From: Symsagittifera roscoffensis
Taxonomy: Eukaryota > Xenacoelomorpha > Acoela > Convolutidae
Length of the DNA stretch: 64,000 bases
Assembly (NCBI RefSeq): GCF_963678635.1
Contig: NC_087064.1
Coordinates: 72,351,465 to 72,415,464, forward strand
Reading direction: 5' to 3'
The translations under genes were made by a program, and so were the position numbers. The first letter of the stretch is position 1. Each line of letters starts with the position of its first letter. The notes under the pieces are model-generated. The model saw nothing but the letters and a program-made list of their open reading frames with translations, ran no database searches and was not told where the DNA came from. Of this stretch, positions 10,085 to 21,095 are shown piece by piece.

Positions 10085-12069
10085 AACCCGTCCTTGTTCA
10101 AATATAATCTCCCTTCCTTCTCCATGAAGTACTGTCTCAGGATACGATAACTGTCTTCCTCGAGGTCCCCTTTATCCGGAGCACCAATCTCGATCCACGT
10201 TTTCAGGTTGCTTGCCATGCGATCATTTCTCTGCGCCCTTAGAAGATCCGAGAGTCTGTATCTCGCCTTCAAGTACGTCTTCATGACCCTCATCTGACTA
10301 TTCAGCTCATTGGGCTGATGTGTGTCTTCTTCCATCTTAACGCACCAAATCTTCGCCAGCGGCTGTGTTTCTTGCTTGAACGGCTGAAGATCAGTCCTGA
10401 CCACCTCTTTTTGTGGCAACAGACTTATCGAACGTTTCGACACCGCTATTTTCTCCAAATCATCCGCTGCGTTGTCAAAGACTCTTTCGCTTGGTATAAG
10501 GTAGCGATCACTGTCAGGATCCTGATACACCTCTCTGTCCAGATCCCTTGCCCGAGTTTCCACTAGTAGTGTGTGGATCGCTAGTTCGGACAGTTCTGAT
10601 GCCGAGCTCGAGTTCCTGTCTGAATAGGTGTCAATTCCTGAGTTTCGGGAATTGTCATCTGTTGAAGAGGTTGTGATAGATGCACGCTCCTCTCGATCAT
10701 GTCTGTGCCTTCTTCGCATCCCTCTGAACTCCCCGGACAAAACCTTGTTCCCCAGGTCCTGTTTCTCACCAGGGAGTTTTTCATCTATCTCAGACTCCCC
10801 GGACAAACTTTCTTGTCCCGGGTGTTGATCTTGTGCTCGCTGACTCTTCTCATCGTTCATCTCCCCGGACATACAGTCTTGCAGCAGGTTTTGTTCTACC
10901 TTCTCACCTTCTTCATCCTGGTCCACGAAGGTAACGGTTTTCCTTCGCGTACTGCTCTCCTGTTCTTTCTGTCCGTAAGAAGTACTGGTTAAAATCTCGT
11001 GGGGTATTGAGGATACTAGTAGCTGAACTATTGTCCTACAATCCCTCTCGTTCTCTTCGTGTTGTCGTCTGGACGGCATGATCTTCACCTTCTCACTGAC
11101 TGTTAGCAATGCCACTGCTGCTGTCCATTCGGGGTCATCTCTGGTCACTTTTCTTTCTAACATTTCACCCAGCATCCGCATCACTTGCGGTGTGACCTGC
11201 ACCGTTTTATCCAATAATGAGAGGCTGTTTATGTTCATGCGAGAGAGTTCTTGCTGGACCAGATTCGAGCGCAGCAACAGATCCAAGGGGACCGGGTCCT
11301 TCTTGGACAGGATCTTCATCTCGGCTGCTTTCTCTACAGGTAACTCGGGTTGTCCTGGAATTGGATGTCCAGACTTGTCCAACCATCTCGTTAAGGGAAG
11401 CGCTTCATAGGTTTTTTTGTCCAGAAACGAGAATCCCTCCTTTATTTCTGCCTGATTGGCTTGCTTCTGCTCCAACCTTTCATAGAACTCAGTTTTCTTG
11501 CTGAGGTTATCACGCATCCTGTGTTCGATTATCATATGGTAGCCATCCAATCTTACTATCCATCTACCAATATAACTCTGATCCATCGAGTAGGTCTTCA
11601 ACCAGGATAACGCTCTGTTGTCCACGCGTAACTTGAAGGGAGCGCTCCCCAAGTATGCACGGTACTTTTCCACGAAAGTGACTACTGCAAACATTTCTGC
11701 TTTTGGTGCGCCATATTTCATCTCTGTATCACTCAAGACCTTGCTGCCGTATGCAATGGGACGGAGAACCGTTCTTCCGTTCCATTCTTGCTCCTGATGC
11801 AATATTCCTGAGATGGCTACTACCGATGCGTCTGTGTCAAGAACATGCATGCCCTTTTCTGTAGGCATGCCGAGCACTGGCGCTTCGCACAGTTCCCGCT
11901 TTATGTTCTCGAAGGCAACTTCTGCTTCATCGTTCCATTCGAAATTCTTCCCTTTGTTGCGCATCAGCTTCTGCATCGGATACACCTTGTCCGCATATCC
12001 TTTTATGAACTCGCGGTAGTAGTTGGCAGACCCTAGGAAGCTCAGGAGCTGTGTGTCCGTTCTAGGAGC
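10030..12069 (-). pseudogene. RT C-terminus, RNase H and repetitive linker
   Basis: Continues in the RT frame after the TAG at 12070-12072. RNase H blocks are visible: VLDTDASVVAISG, the KYGAPKAEMFAVV Glu, and FKLRVDNRALSWL. The terminal H-x-x-x-NAD-LSR type block is abnormal, reading RMRDNLSKK, which fits a short in-frame deletion. After RNase H come ~400 residues, including a Ser/Glu-rich stretch with repeated SGE motifs, before the integrase. A one-base shift near 10080 moves the frame to the zinc-binding fragment. Confidence 0.85.
10725..10875 (-). repeat. Short tandem repeats coding for SGE motifs in the RH-IN linker
   Basis: CTCCCCGGACA recurs at about 10729, 10795 and 10860 on the + strand (spacing ~65 bp). 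On the minus strand the units encode MSGE, LSGE, LPGE and LSGE within acidic, Gln-rich surroundings. Likely disordered linker expansion. Confidence 0.75.
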
Positions 12070-14043
12070 CTACCATGTCAACACTGCTTCTACTGCTTCT
12101 GGGTCCGGCCTCACACCATGTCTGTCCACTATTCTTCCCAGGTACTTGATTGAATCCCTAAGGATTTCACATTTGGATGGTTTGCACTTCAAGCCTGCTC
12201 TCTTCATGCATCCAAAGACCTCATCAAGCCGATCAATGTGGTCTTCCAGGGTCGGTGTCGCTATGACCACGTCGTCCACGTAACACATCACGAGATTCCC
12301 GTACTTCTTGGTCACTCTCGTCAAAGCCTGAGCCATCAGTCTTTGAAAAGTAGCCGTTGCATTGCACAAGCCGAAGGGCATCTTCTTCCACTGGTACAAT
12401 CCCAATTCGCACGCGAATCCGGTTTTCTCTCTATCCTTCTTCCGCAGAGGGACCTGCCAGAAGGCAGAACCCAAGTCCAATGTGGTGAAGAACTTGGCAT
12501 CACCAAGCTTAGAGAGGCTCTCGTCTATTTGCGGTATCGGGTACGTATCTTTTATCGTTACCACGTTCAAATAGCAAAAGTTGCAACAAAATCTTAGCTG
12601 CCCCCCTTTCTTTTTCGCCATTACCACCCCGCAAGCCCGCGGCAATTTCGAGGGTTCTATCATGTCGTATTCAAGCAGCATTTCGATTTCCGCTCGGCAC
12701 GCTTCCGACTTGTGTAGCGTCATTCGTCTCGCGCCTTCTCTGTGCGGAACGGCACCTTCTTCTAGTTCAATTTCGTGTTCGACGAAGTTACAGCAACCGA
12801 TATCCGCCTTATGTTTTGAAAATACATCTGCGTTCCGATTAAGGAGGTCCCGCAATTTTTCGAAATCTCCCTCACCTACTTTCCCTTTTAAATGTTCTAT
12901 CTCTGGCAAAACCGGTTCGTCAGATTCTAGTTCATATGGCGAGGGGCATTCCGGAAAATTCGAGCAACTCGATAAGCCGTCGTCCGTTTCGGATTTCATT
13001 GAAAAAAGTTTATGAATAGATTTAAAATCATTAACTCTTTTTAAAATTACATCTTTATTGCCATGATAAAGGCAGTCTTTCACACTATATCTCTTCAAGT
13101 TTTGTGTCTCTTCATAGTCGGTCCTCATCGGCAAAGCGTAACCAAGTTTCTTTCCACGCTGGATTGAAACCGTGGTGTCCAATGTGTTCAATAACACACT
13201 GACACACAGTCCGTTTCGCGTTACCGAGAAGCTCCGGCCTAAAATCACCGAACTTGGACTATTTGGATTCGGTACTAAACAAACCTGTTTACTATCGCTT
13301 AACGAATTTAAATTTCTCATTCTAAAAATTGCCAGCACAGCTTGTCCTGACTGTAGCTTCACTTTTCTATCTAAAAAAATTGGTACCTTGTTTTCGTCTG
13401 TTATTATCCTATTAATTGGTTTCTTAACATACTTCCGGTCCGGGTTTCTAGTCCGTATCAGACCGTTGTTCAAGTCAATCATCACGTCAAAATTCCTGAC
13501 GAAATCTCTGCCCAAGATGAATTGGTCGGCGTCGTTCAAATTTTCTACCACCAGGAAGCTCATCCAAAGATCCCGTCCTCCCATGTGGAGAACCGTTATT
13601 GGTGTTCTTCCAGCTACGTAGATCGCTCCTCGATTGGCAGCGGCCAGTCGGAGATTCGTTGGAATTAGATCTTCCCTCGTGAAGCCCATTCTTTCCCAAG
13701 TTTTTATCGGCATCACACTCACTACCGCTCCTGTGTCCAGAAGCCCTGTGACTCCGATTTTCTTTCCGTTGGTGTCGAGCAGATGTGCGGTCACATCTGC
13801 TTCATACCCAATGTGTACTGCATCTTGTTCCATCATGGCGTCATGGCCTATCCTGCGGACTTTGAGTTCCTCCTCACCCAAATAGATCTGCCCCATTTGG
13901 TCACTATCTGTTGTTACATAAGTCCTAGTGTAGATACTGATTCCATCCACGTTCAGCATCACTTGATGCGGCCTATAGACCTTTAGGTAGCGTACATGAA
14001 GTTTCTTCATGCGAGGGCCACCCGTTGTTAGTAGTGCTCGCAC
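12070..14043 (-). pseudogene. Aspartic protease and reverse transcriptase
   Basis: About 657 residues. Protease: GLLDTGAVVSVMP with the catalytic DTG at residues 103-105. RT: motif A TTLDLGSAFWQVPL, the PFGLCNATATFQRLM block and catalytic YVDD at about residues 588-591. The usual D-Y-R-x-LN block reads CNFCYLN, so the conserved Asp and Arg are changed. The fragment ends at a TAG after VLTW, and the same frame continues to RNase H, so the stop is a nonsense change. At the 5-prime side it follows an in-frame TGA (14047-14049) after the previous fragment. Confidence 0.92.
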
Positions 14044-14046
14044 AGC

Positions 14047-14472
14047 TCACGATTCAGTTCGTGGCTCCACCTGCCTCAGATAATCTGCATATGTGTCCAA
14101 ATGCATCAAAGTGAACTCGGATGGTTCACTCAGATTTCTGATTACCTGATGTCCAACCACTGAGATTATCGACTGTATCTTGCTTCCTTGTGGCACCATG
14201 CCGAACCTCGGACCAGAGATCACATTAAGTTTCATGCTCAAACTGCTTGGTGCTTTAGTCTCCTCGACCTCCGTTGCTTCGAAAGTATTCAGTTGCTCCT
14301 GTAGTTTCTCATGCTCCAGTTCGAGTTTAACTTTTTGTTCGATCTCTTTCGTCACCAGTTCCTGCTGCACTCTATTCAGAGCATCCCTTGCGGCTGCCCT
14401 ATAATCAATCTTGAAGTCATCGGCCGCAGTCACTGATGCTGGTTCACGTGTCTCTTCAGTTACCGCTTGCAT
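14047..14472 (-). pseudogene. Gag-pol junction segment with coiled coil
   Basis: About 141 residues: a charged helical stretch (residues ~25-70, E/K/L-rich) followed by a compact region leading into protease. It ends at TGA (14047-14049), and the same frame continues directly into the protease fragment. The TGA may be a nonsense mutation or, less likely, a readthrough codon of the kind used by some retroelements. Confidence 0.7.
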
Positions 14473-14753
14473 TTTCTTCGTCGCCAGCTCCTGCAGTTAG
14501 TCTTTTCTGCGCGCCTCCGCTTCACTCAACAGGCGAGCCTTGCTGGCTTTCACTCCTGATAAAGCTTCCTCATGCCTTGGATGCTTGATGTCTGCCACTG
14601 CATCCCAGAATTGCGGACAATCTGATTTAAAATGACCTTCCAAGTTGCAAATTTCGCAATTACTCCTCTCATGAAATCTTCATGATCGACCTCTGACGCA
14701 TCTTCGTCCTCGAGGCTAAAGCCTATTGCTTTCATGCCCTGTTTGTAAGTTGG
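14473..14753 (-). pseudogene. Gag zinc-knuckle region, frameshifted
   Basis: A CCHC knuckle (C-x2-C-x4-H-x4-C) is visible at 14658-14617 in a frame different from the one entering at 14735. A TAA near 14500 interrupts the following frame. A first knuckle at the end of the gag fragment (CANCSSTDHHVSE) loses its fourth ligand because the expected Cys codon is TGA here. Confidence 0.75.
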
Positions 14754-16478
14754 TCATTCTGACACATGATGGTCCGTTGAACTGCAATTGGCACAAGATC
14801 GTCTCTTGTCCATATCATCCCTCGGTTTGTACCAGTTGTTTCCTTGGTTTGCTGGCCCATTGTTAAAATTGCCATAATTGTTCTTATAGTAACCAGATCT
14901 CGAAGGAGGTTTCAATAAAAGATATTCTTTTAACTTGAGCCTCAACTCCTCTGGTGTTGGCGCATTGGTTGATAGTGGCGTGTAATGCGTTGCTAACATT
15001 GTCCGAAGATCATCATTCTTCACACCATCGATGAATTTTGAGGCTACTGCCAGGTTCATCCTTCGGTTTGACTCGTCTGGTTGGCTGCGTCTTCTCAACA
15101 TTTCCAAGTCGTCTAGAAATTTGTCTATCGTTTCATCCTCTCGTTGCCTCCGTTTCTCAAAGCGCATCATCGCCTGGTGTCCCTGCACTCCTGATCCAAA
15201 ACGGTTTAACAAGATTTCGAAGATTTTCTCGGCTGTGTCACGCTGATATTGCTTCTTGGCCATGACACAGTTCAGGGCTGTCCCTTCCAAGTTGCTGGTG
15301 AGCGCACTGCATTCTTGTCTTTCCGACAAGTCCTCTTCCTCGAAATGCAGTTTCATTACCTCTATCCAGGTATCAATACAGCCATCAGATTCGTCTTTAT
15401 AGCATCTTGGTTTCTTAAAGACTCTTCTGGACTTCTCACTGCGTTCATTAGTTCTGGATAACCTTGTAAGGAATGTCTCCGAAGACCTGTTTAGGGGTTC
15501 AAAGGCTGTGGCCATTGCCGTAGCATCCCTTGAGTGTCCTGCCTGAGTCTCCTCGCGCCTTGTCAAAGACTCTGTATTCGGTGCATCCTTGCAATCCGAA
15601 TCGCCGTGAGTGTTTCCCCCTTGGCCCACATGACTCCTCCCTGGGCTCGCATGTCTCCTGCTACCGGAATCACTTCTCCCAGTCGCATGTGTGCTTTGCG
15701 TTGATCGTTCGTTAGAGGTCTGTCTGTTCCCCGATGAACTTGCTCTAGTGTTCGGGCCCCATGTTCTATTACCCCTTGTGGCATAGCCTGATGAACTGCC
15801 CCTACCTCTAGTGGATCCATATGTCCTCCTCCTTTGATGGTCATTGAAGTTCACCTTCGGCTCCCTGCTGGGACCTCCCGAGTTCGGTTCCCCTTCTTTT
15901 TGTCCACTCTTGCTTCCTAGTAGCCCGTCCAACCTATCCATGATAGCCTGAGTTCGCCTCTCAATCATCGCGTCTATCTTTGTGTCAAGAGTCCTAAGAG
16001 ACTGCTCTTGCTGAATTCTTAACTTCTCCATGTCGTCTCTTAAGCGTAACTCGCTCTGTTCCGCTTCTCTTGTCATTCGCGACAAGTTCTTCGCTATGTG
16101 CTCGTCCGTTCTTTCTTTCAAGCGTTTTTCGCTCCTACCAACTTCTTGTCTATTGCGGTTTATTTCTTCCCGCAGACTTTCTCTTTCAATGTGAACTGCT
16201 CTTTCTAGTTCACTCATTCTTATTGACATCTGTTCATTTTCTTCTCCTAGACTGTCCACTATGTTGTTCAAGGCTTCTTCTAGTGCTGCTCCGTTATCCA
16301 CGAGTGGCGTCACTAGTGGCGGTGTAACCCTGTCGGTCCCAGGTAGCTTCGTGCTGGTAAAGATTCGGGCCTTGACTCTCTGCCTCGACGTCTTTTCATT
16401 ATCCACCTCAGGATTCGCCAATGCGTTGCCTAGCCCTCTGTTTCTACTCTCCCCAGTTTGCGGCTCTGAATTTGTCAT
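14754..16478 (-). pseudogene. Gag-like protein with coiled coil and capsid region
   Basis: About 574 residues. Residues ~60-170 are a long coiled coil. Residues ~185-330 are low-complexity R/S/G/T/H. Residues ~360-500 match the retrotransposon gag pattern (CIDTWIEVMKLHF, then a Cys/Leu-rich helical block and a DETIDKFLDDLEMLRRR segment). A first CCHC knuckle starts at the C-terminus. In Ty3/gypsy elements this protein forms the particle and binds RNA. The frame ends in TGA exactly at the codon of the fourth zinc ligand. Confidence 0.85.
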
Positions 16479-16496
16479 TATCGCGAAGCCTCTCGA

Positions 16497-16817
16497 CTAG
16501 CCCGGTGTGTTTACCTCTTTGCTTATCGTTCTCACCACACCAAATTTGTCCATGGTTCCAGTCTCTCTTTCGACGTATGCCTCATTCTCCTGGGTCGAAC
16601 TATTGAGGCTGACTTGAGATCCAAAATCCACTTGCTCGTCTTCATCCTCTTCTGCCTCCTGGGATTCACCTTCATTTCCTGTGCCCACTCCCATGGTGAA
16701 TGGAAAGATGTTTCCTAAGGTGTTCCTCATTCTTTCTGAGAACGACGAGGACGTTGTTTGTTTCTCAGTCCCGCCTTCCATCATGGTGTTGTCTGTTGGA
16801 GACTTTCTAGATGCCAC
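16497..16817 (-). pseudogene. Upstream gag-region fragment, acidic
   Basis: About 106 residues, Ser/Glu/Asp-rich, probably disordered. It overlaps the next upstream fragment in another frame and is separated from the main gag frame by a stop. No domain recognised. Confidence 0.5.
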
Positions 16818-17104
16818 AATTTCAGTTCCGACATCTCCTCTCGATCCAATGTCCCGATGGAAGTGGCAAAATCATGGCCTTGTTCTACCGGAGTAGATTC
16901 ACTCGCCAGCCTTCTGCCTCTCCCTTCCAGTCCATGTCCTTCCTGGTTGTCATTCATGGCCTGGTCTGTATTGACCTCCACTTCTAACATTTCTTTTCTC
17001 TCTTCTGAGATCTTCTGACTCCTCGTTTCAACCATTCTGCCTGAAACCGTCTCCCCTTTGTCGGTCCGGGCTCGTTTGATCCGATCCACAAAAGGGTCGG
17101 TCAT
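16781..17104 (-). pseudogene. First gag-region fragment
   Basis: ATG at 17104 starts ~107 residues (MTDPFVDRIKRAR), basic then acidic. This is the first ATG of the coding run; above it the sequence becomes AT-rich and non-coding, so it is the probable translation start of the gag region. The frame is lost near 16,781-16,817. Confidence 0.5.
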
Positions 17105-17960
17105 TGTTTTTCTTTGCTTTTAAGGTATGAATTTCCTAGAGCTATTACCTCGTTTAGGTTCCTTGACTTGTCTAGACTCATTCTCAATCTGTCACTTCTT
17201 AATGCCTATACACTCAATTCGATTGCTAGTGACTTTATAGTTTGACTATCAATAATAATGACACAACACAATAAATTTCACAAGATTCTATTAAATAGTG
17301 ACCACGAATCCCTGTATTTTAACAGAGTACAGTTTGTATATAATTTTTTCACACTAACCGATTATCGTTCGTAAGATTTGAGAACTAGCACAATATGATG
17401 TTATCAGTCAATTAAAAAGATAGTGTACTCACTACCTAATCAAGCACAAATTATGTTGATTTAAAATCAGAAACAAAAAATATATATAATGACAGAATAT
17501 GAACATTTCTATAAAAAAACGTATGTTTATTGTACTTTTAATTGGTCGCAGTACAATAGTCGAACTCGTCTGTTAAAGAAAAAGCTTTCCCTGCTCGGTG
17601 CTGCACCAAACAGACAACACTTTGAAGGCAGTAATTTTCTCAAGTGGGCGTCGATTGCACCCACCGAGTACTGTGTTACCTATCTGCCTTCAGACTGCCC
17701 GAGCTAGACCTACTAAAATCCTCAGGGCAGTCACTTTTCTCGAAAACGTTTTGGGTTTCAATCCACACCAATGAGTTACACACTCTTTTTATAGTTAGAC
17801 TTAGTGTCGCGAATATCCGAGTTTGGACCTGTTTTGTCTTGGTCTGGTTTTTATAGAAAGGCAAGTTACCAGTGCAGTCACTGATTCCTAGCCTGTCTGC
17901 TAATAACCTAATAACTCTCACCGTAACCTTTCTTCTGTTTACCTAAGTCCTTTAATAAAA
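17105..17960. other. Non-coding leader or possible 5-prime LTR of the retroelement
   Basis: AT-rich to about 17,560, then a more balanced stretch to 17,950. No coding frame of substance. It lies where the leader and 5-prime LTR should be, but there is no matching copy downstream in the window and no clear primer-binding site, so the LTR call is only positional. Confidence 0.35.
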
Positions 17961-17970
17961 AAAAACATAT

Positions 17971-18285
17971 CCCTCCGGATTGGCAAAAATAGAACCCTTC
18001 CGGATCGGCAAAAGTAGGACCCTTCCGAATTGGCAAAATTTAGACCCCTCCGGATTGGGACCCCGCTGAGTTAGCAAATATAAGACCCCTCCGGATTTGT
18101 ACCCCTCCGAAATTTGAAAAATTTTTGACCCCTCCGGATTGGGAGCCCTCTGGTTTTGTAAAAGTAGCTTTTCGGAGATTTCCTTCTTTCAACCTATACC
18201 CCTCCGGATACGTTCTCCGATGCTATTTTGCTTTTTCAATTAACTAGGAAGGGTATGTAATGCTATCCTAGACCCTTCCGGATTG
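17971..18285 (+). repeat. Cluster of CCYCTCCGGATTG words
   Basis: Nine occurrences of ACCC(C/T)TCCGGATTG or close variants within ~315 bp (about 17971, 17994, 18019, 18045, 18085, 18101, 18128, 18198, 18272), mostly 15-45 bp apart and often followed by GGCAAAA. More copies occur at about 18841, 19315, 19457, 20500, 21069, 21096 and 22141. I do not see the word elsewhere in the window. Confidence 0.85.
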
Positions 18286-19456
18286 AAGTTAAGCCTCTTA
18301 TTTGACAATTCACGCTAACGGTGAAGGGTCTTATCGCTAGCCTAACTTCAGCTCGATTAAGGTTTTCCTGTGCCTTTAGCCTTCCCTTTTCGTCTAGAAC
18401 AGCCTAAATTACTTTATTCAACCGCTGTTACCTTTTGGTAGGGGTGTAAGGGCTTTTCTTAAAAAAATTTATAAAACGTGAAGGGTCTACCCTCCATATT
18501 GATGAATTTGCTAAAAACAATCTCAAAAACTTTTCACGCTTTTTTTTTCGAAAAACTTTTGTCCTTATCAGTAAGCTCAGCTAATTTCTGATCTATTGGT
18601 ACCAAGATCAACTGGATATGCCCAGTAGTTCCAAAGTTATTAACCAAAACGTCTTTTTTCTAAAGTCAAGAAATTTCTCTCTTATAGGTTCCGCCTAACT
18701 TTTTCCGCAATTCTGTTCTTTTCGACCTGAAAATTATTGATCCGAGCTCAGAAGGCCTATACTCTTCTATTTCAATGCAAAAGACCTGATCTAAAACGCT
18801 TTAGTTGAAAAAATTTGCAAAAAAACTATGCTACCTATACCCCTCCGGATTGATGAATCCACCAAATCAAACACGTTAAGTTCGATTTCTCTGCAACCCG
18901 GAAGGCTTTCGGGTAGCGGGTTTTAAAACTTGTAGATTCACTAGTGGACGTTGTCCGAACAACTATTTTTACTGTCCTAACTCAAAAATTTCAAAAAATT
19001 TTCTGAATTTATAATGTTCCGTTTTCTCAAAAGTCTCGAAAATTTGGTTTTTGGTTCCAAAATAGTTTCAACCACTTCCGAACTAAACTTAACCGGTTCT
19101 ATCTATTATAGTAGTGCAGTTATAATGTAACACACTAATTTAGCGCTTTTTTCCGTTTCAAAAATTATCGATATCTCAAAAATCGCGATTTGTGGGGGGA
19201 TCAAAATATCGCTATTTTGACCCTAAAAACCGGTCTACTTTCTGTGTTTTTCACTAAAACACGGTATAGGAGTATTAATATAGGCTATATAAGTAATAAT
19301 ATTAGTAATACTATACCCCTCCGGGTTTGTTTAATATCCGAATTAAGGTGCTTAACTCGGATATTCGCAGTTCGGTGAAGGGTCACTACAGCGCAGCACT
19401 GTCGAGCCCCCCACAGGTTACTATCTTAATTTTTGTACCAAACTTGTTAACGATAC
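18286..19456. other. Non-coding AT-rich sequence
   Basis: No coding frame with support. It contains scattered CTCCGGATTG words (18841, 19315) and T/A runs. It leads into the duplicated block at 19457. Confidence 0.6.
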
Positions 19457-20996
19457 ACCCTTCCGGATTGAGCGCAATTTATCATTAACGTGCTTAAATG
19501 CTCAAATCACCCTACAGTACAAGCCCCACAAACGGGCTACAAAATTGATCGTAACAATCCTGTCTGATATAAATGCCTGTAACAACAATATATCTATTAA
19601 CAAAAAACAGGAGGGTCGGATCACATCTTGTCTGGGGGGATGATTTCTACTGATTTTTTACTTTTTTTTTACTGTTTTTGGTTTTTTTTCGGTTATTTTT
19701 TATGTTTTTTGTTTTTCTGGGGTACTATGCTACTTTTTGTTTGGTTTTATATACATCTTTAAGTGTTTTTGGTCACAAAACCCTCAGGGAACGAGGGGAT
19801 GGCCGATCCCCCCACCCTTCCTGATTCGTGAATTTTCGGTCTTAACTAGGTTAAAAAGCTATTCACGGTAATCCGGAAGGCTTCCGCGTTCCGAACTACC
19901 CTTCCGCCCCGGCGATTTAGGCCTATTAAGGGCGATAGTGTGAGCATCTGCTCGGCGCCGAGTGCTCGTTAACGGTTCTGCCGGTCATGATGTTAAAAAA
20001 GAATAACACCCAGGAGCGCCATAAAAACATCTATGTAACATTCGCCCGGAAGATACATATCAATGGAAAATAATACTAAGTCCTCAGACGACTGGCTAAC
20101 GTCTTAACAGAGCTTTACATGTTTTTAACCGTCTCTACCAAGCCAGTACTTTCGGTGGTCTTTCTAACATCGGGTCGACAAAAACGTTACTGCTTCCGGC
20201 TTCGGTCAAAACACTCAAATTAACTAGATTACATGCAGAAATAGTAAGCTCATGGCTGGGTCTCAGTATCCCCAGACCACCAGGTCACCCCTAAAATCAG
20301 GGCTACTACTATTTATTGAATTATTATTGTTTTTGTTCAGGAGATTAAAATCATCATCTCCATCGAAGACGGATCACCCTTTCCCCCAACTTCTAGCTTC
20401 TCATCTTAGTAGAATGAATTCAGATGTTAATTAAATTCAACTCCGGACATAATAGGGAAGCTAAATGTTTATATAAGTTAATAAAAGTTTCAGTCCCGAG
20501 ACCCCTCCGGATTCCTGAGTCCGGGGAAATAAGGCTTTTATTCTCCTTCCGGAAGGCTGGTTTTCCACTCTTCACCGTTGTTCGCAACGGCCTTGCAACT
20601 ATTGTAGCGACACAATAGTTGCAACTCGGAGCGGTCTCTGCTACTTCTGCAATTCGTTGTTGTTTTTTTTACCACAATCTTTGTTGTTTTCGCTATCGCA
20701 ACTAATGTTGTTGTGTTTTTCTTCCAGTTTTCTGCCAACATGGCCATTTCTGACGTTTCTCAGAAATATGACGTCATACTTCGAAATTTTAAAAATTTGA
20801 AACACCGGAATATTCTGGCCTTCACCGTTTGGCCAATCGTTCCAATAACGCTCTTATTCCTTCAAAATCGCCAATTCGGAAGGTTCGCTGTTAAAAACTC
20901 GAATATGCCGAATCTGCATTTTGGTCCATTCTGGTCGAATGTCACACAACTTGGCCTGGATTTAACGAATACGTCTAGGTCGGCAAAAGTCCTGGT
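19457..20996. repeat. Segmental duplication, copy 1
   Basis: Matches 21096-22465 closely, at an offset near 1639 bp on the left and 1463 bp on the right. Copy 1 carries an extra ~180 bp (about 20613-20796) absent from copy 2. No protein-coding function is recognised; open frames inside are short and shared only because of the duplication. Confidence 0.92.
20593..20624. repeat. Short inverted repeat at the copy difference
   Basis: TTGCAACTATTGT (20593-20605) and its reverse complement (20612-20624) flank six bases. It sits exactly at the left edge of the ~180 bp present only in copy 1, so a hairpin may have promoted the deletion in copy 2. Confidence 0.9.
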
Positions 20997-21095
20997 CGAT
21001 TGTTGTTGTCGTTGAGCCCCTTCTTGTCATTCCTTGTACTGCTTGCCGGATCAGTCTTCTCCCAAAACACCTCCGGATTGAGCGCAAATCAGCTG

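Larger units (their letters stand above)
21..17104 (-). mobile_element. Degraded Ty3/gypsy-type retroelement with extra downstream coding module
   Basis: A continuous run of minus-strand coding fragments carries, in order, gag-like coiled coil and capsid, CCHC knuckles, aspartic protease (DTG), reverse transcriptase (YVDD), RNase H, integrase (zinc finger, DDE core, GPF tail), then a further 5.3 kb coding module. The PR-RT-RH-INT order is that of Ty3/gypsy elements. The frames are cut by several stops and single-base shifts, so the copy is dead. No pair of LTRs or primer-binding site was found by eye; the left end may lie outside the window. Whether the part below 5.4 kb belongs to the same element is inferred from strand and adjacency. 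Confidence 0.85.

Noticed and set aside
17105-17720. 5-prime LTR with primer-binding site
   Set aside because: No second copy in the window and no convincing tRNA-complementary sequence; kept only as a positional suggestion.
20713-21015. 100-residue open frame within the duplicated block
   Set aside because: Starts in a T-rich stretch, has no recognised domain, and the second copy has lost part of it without compensation.
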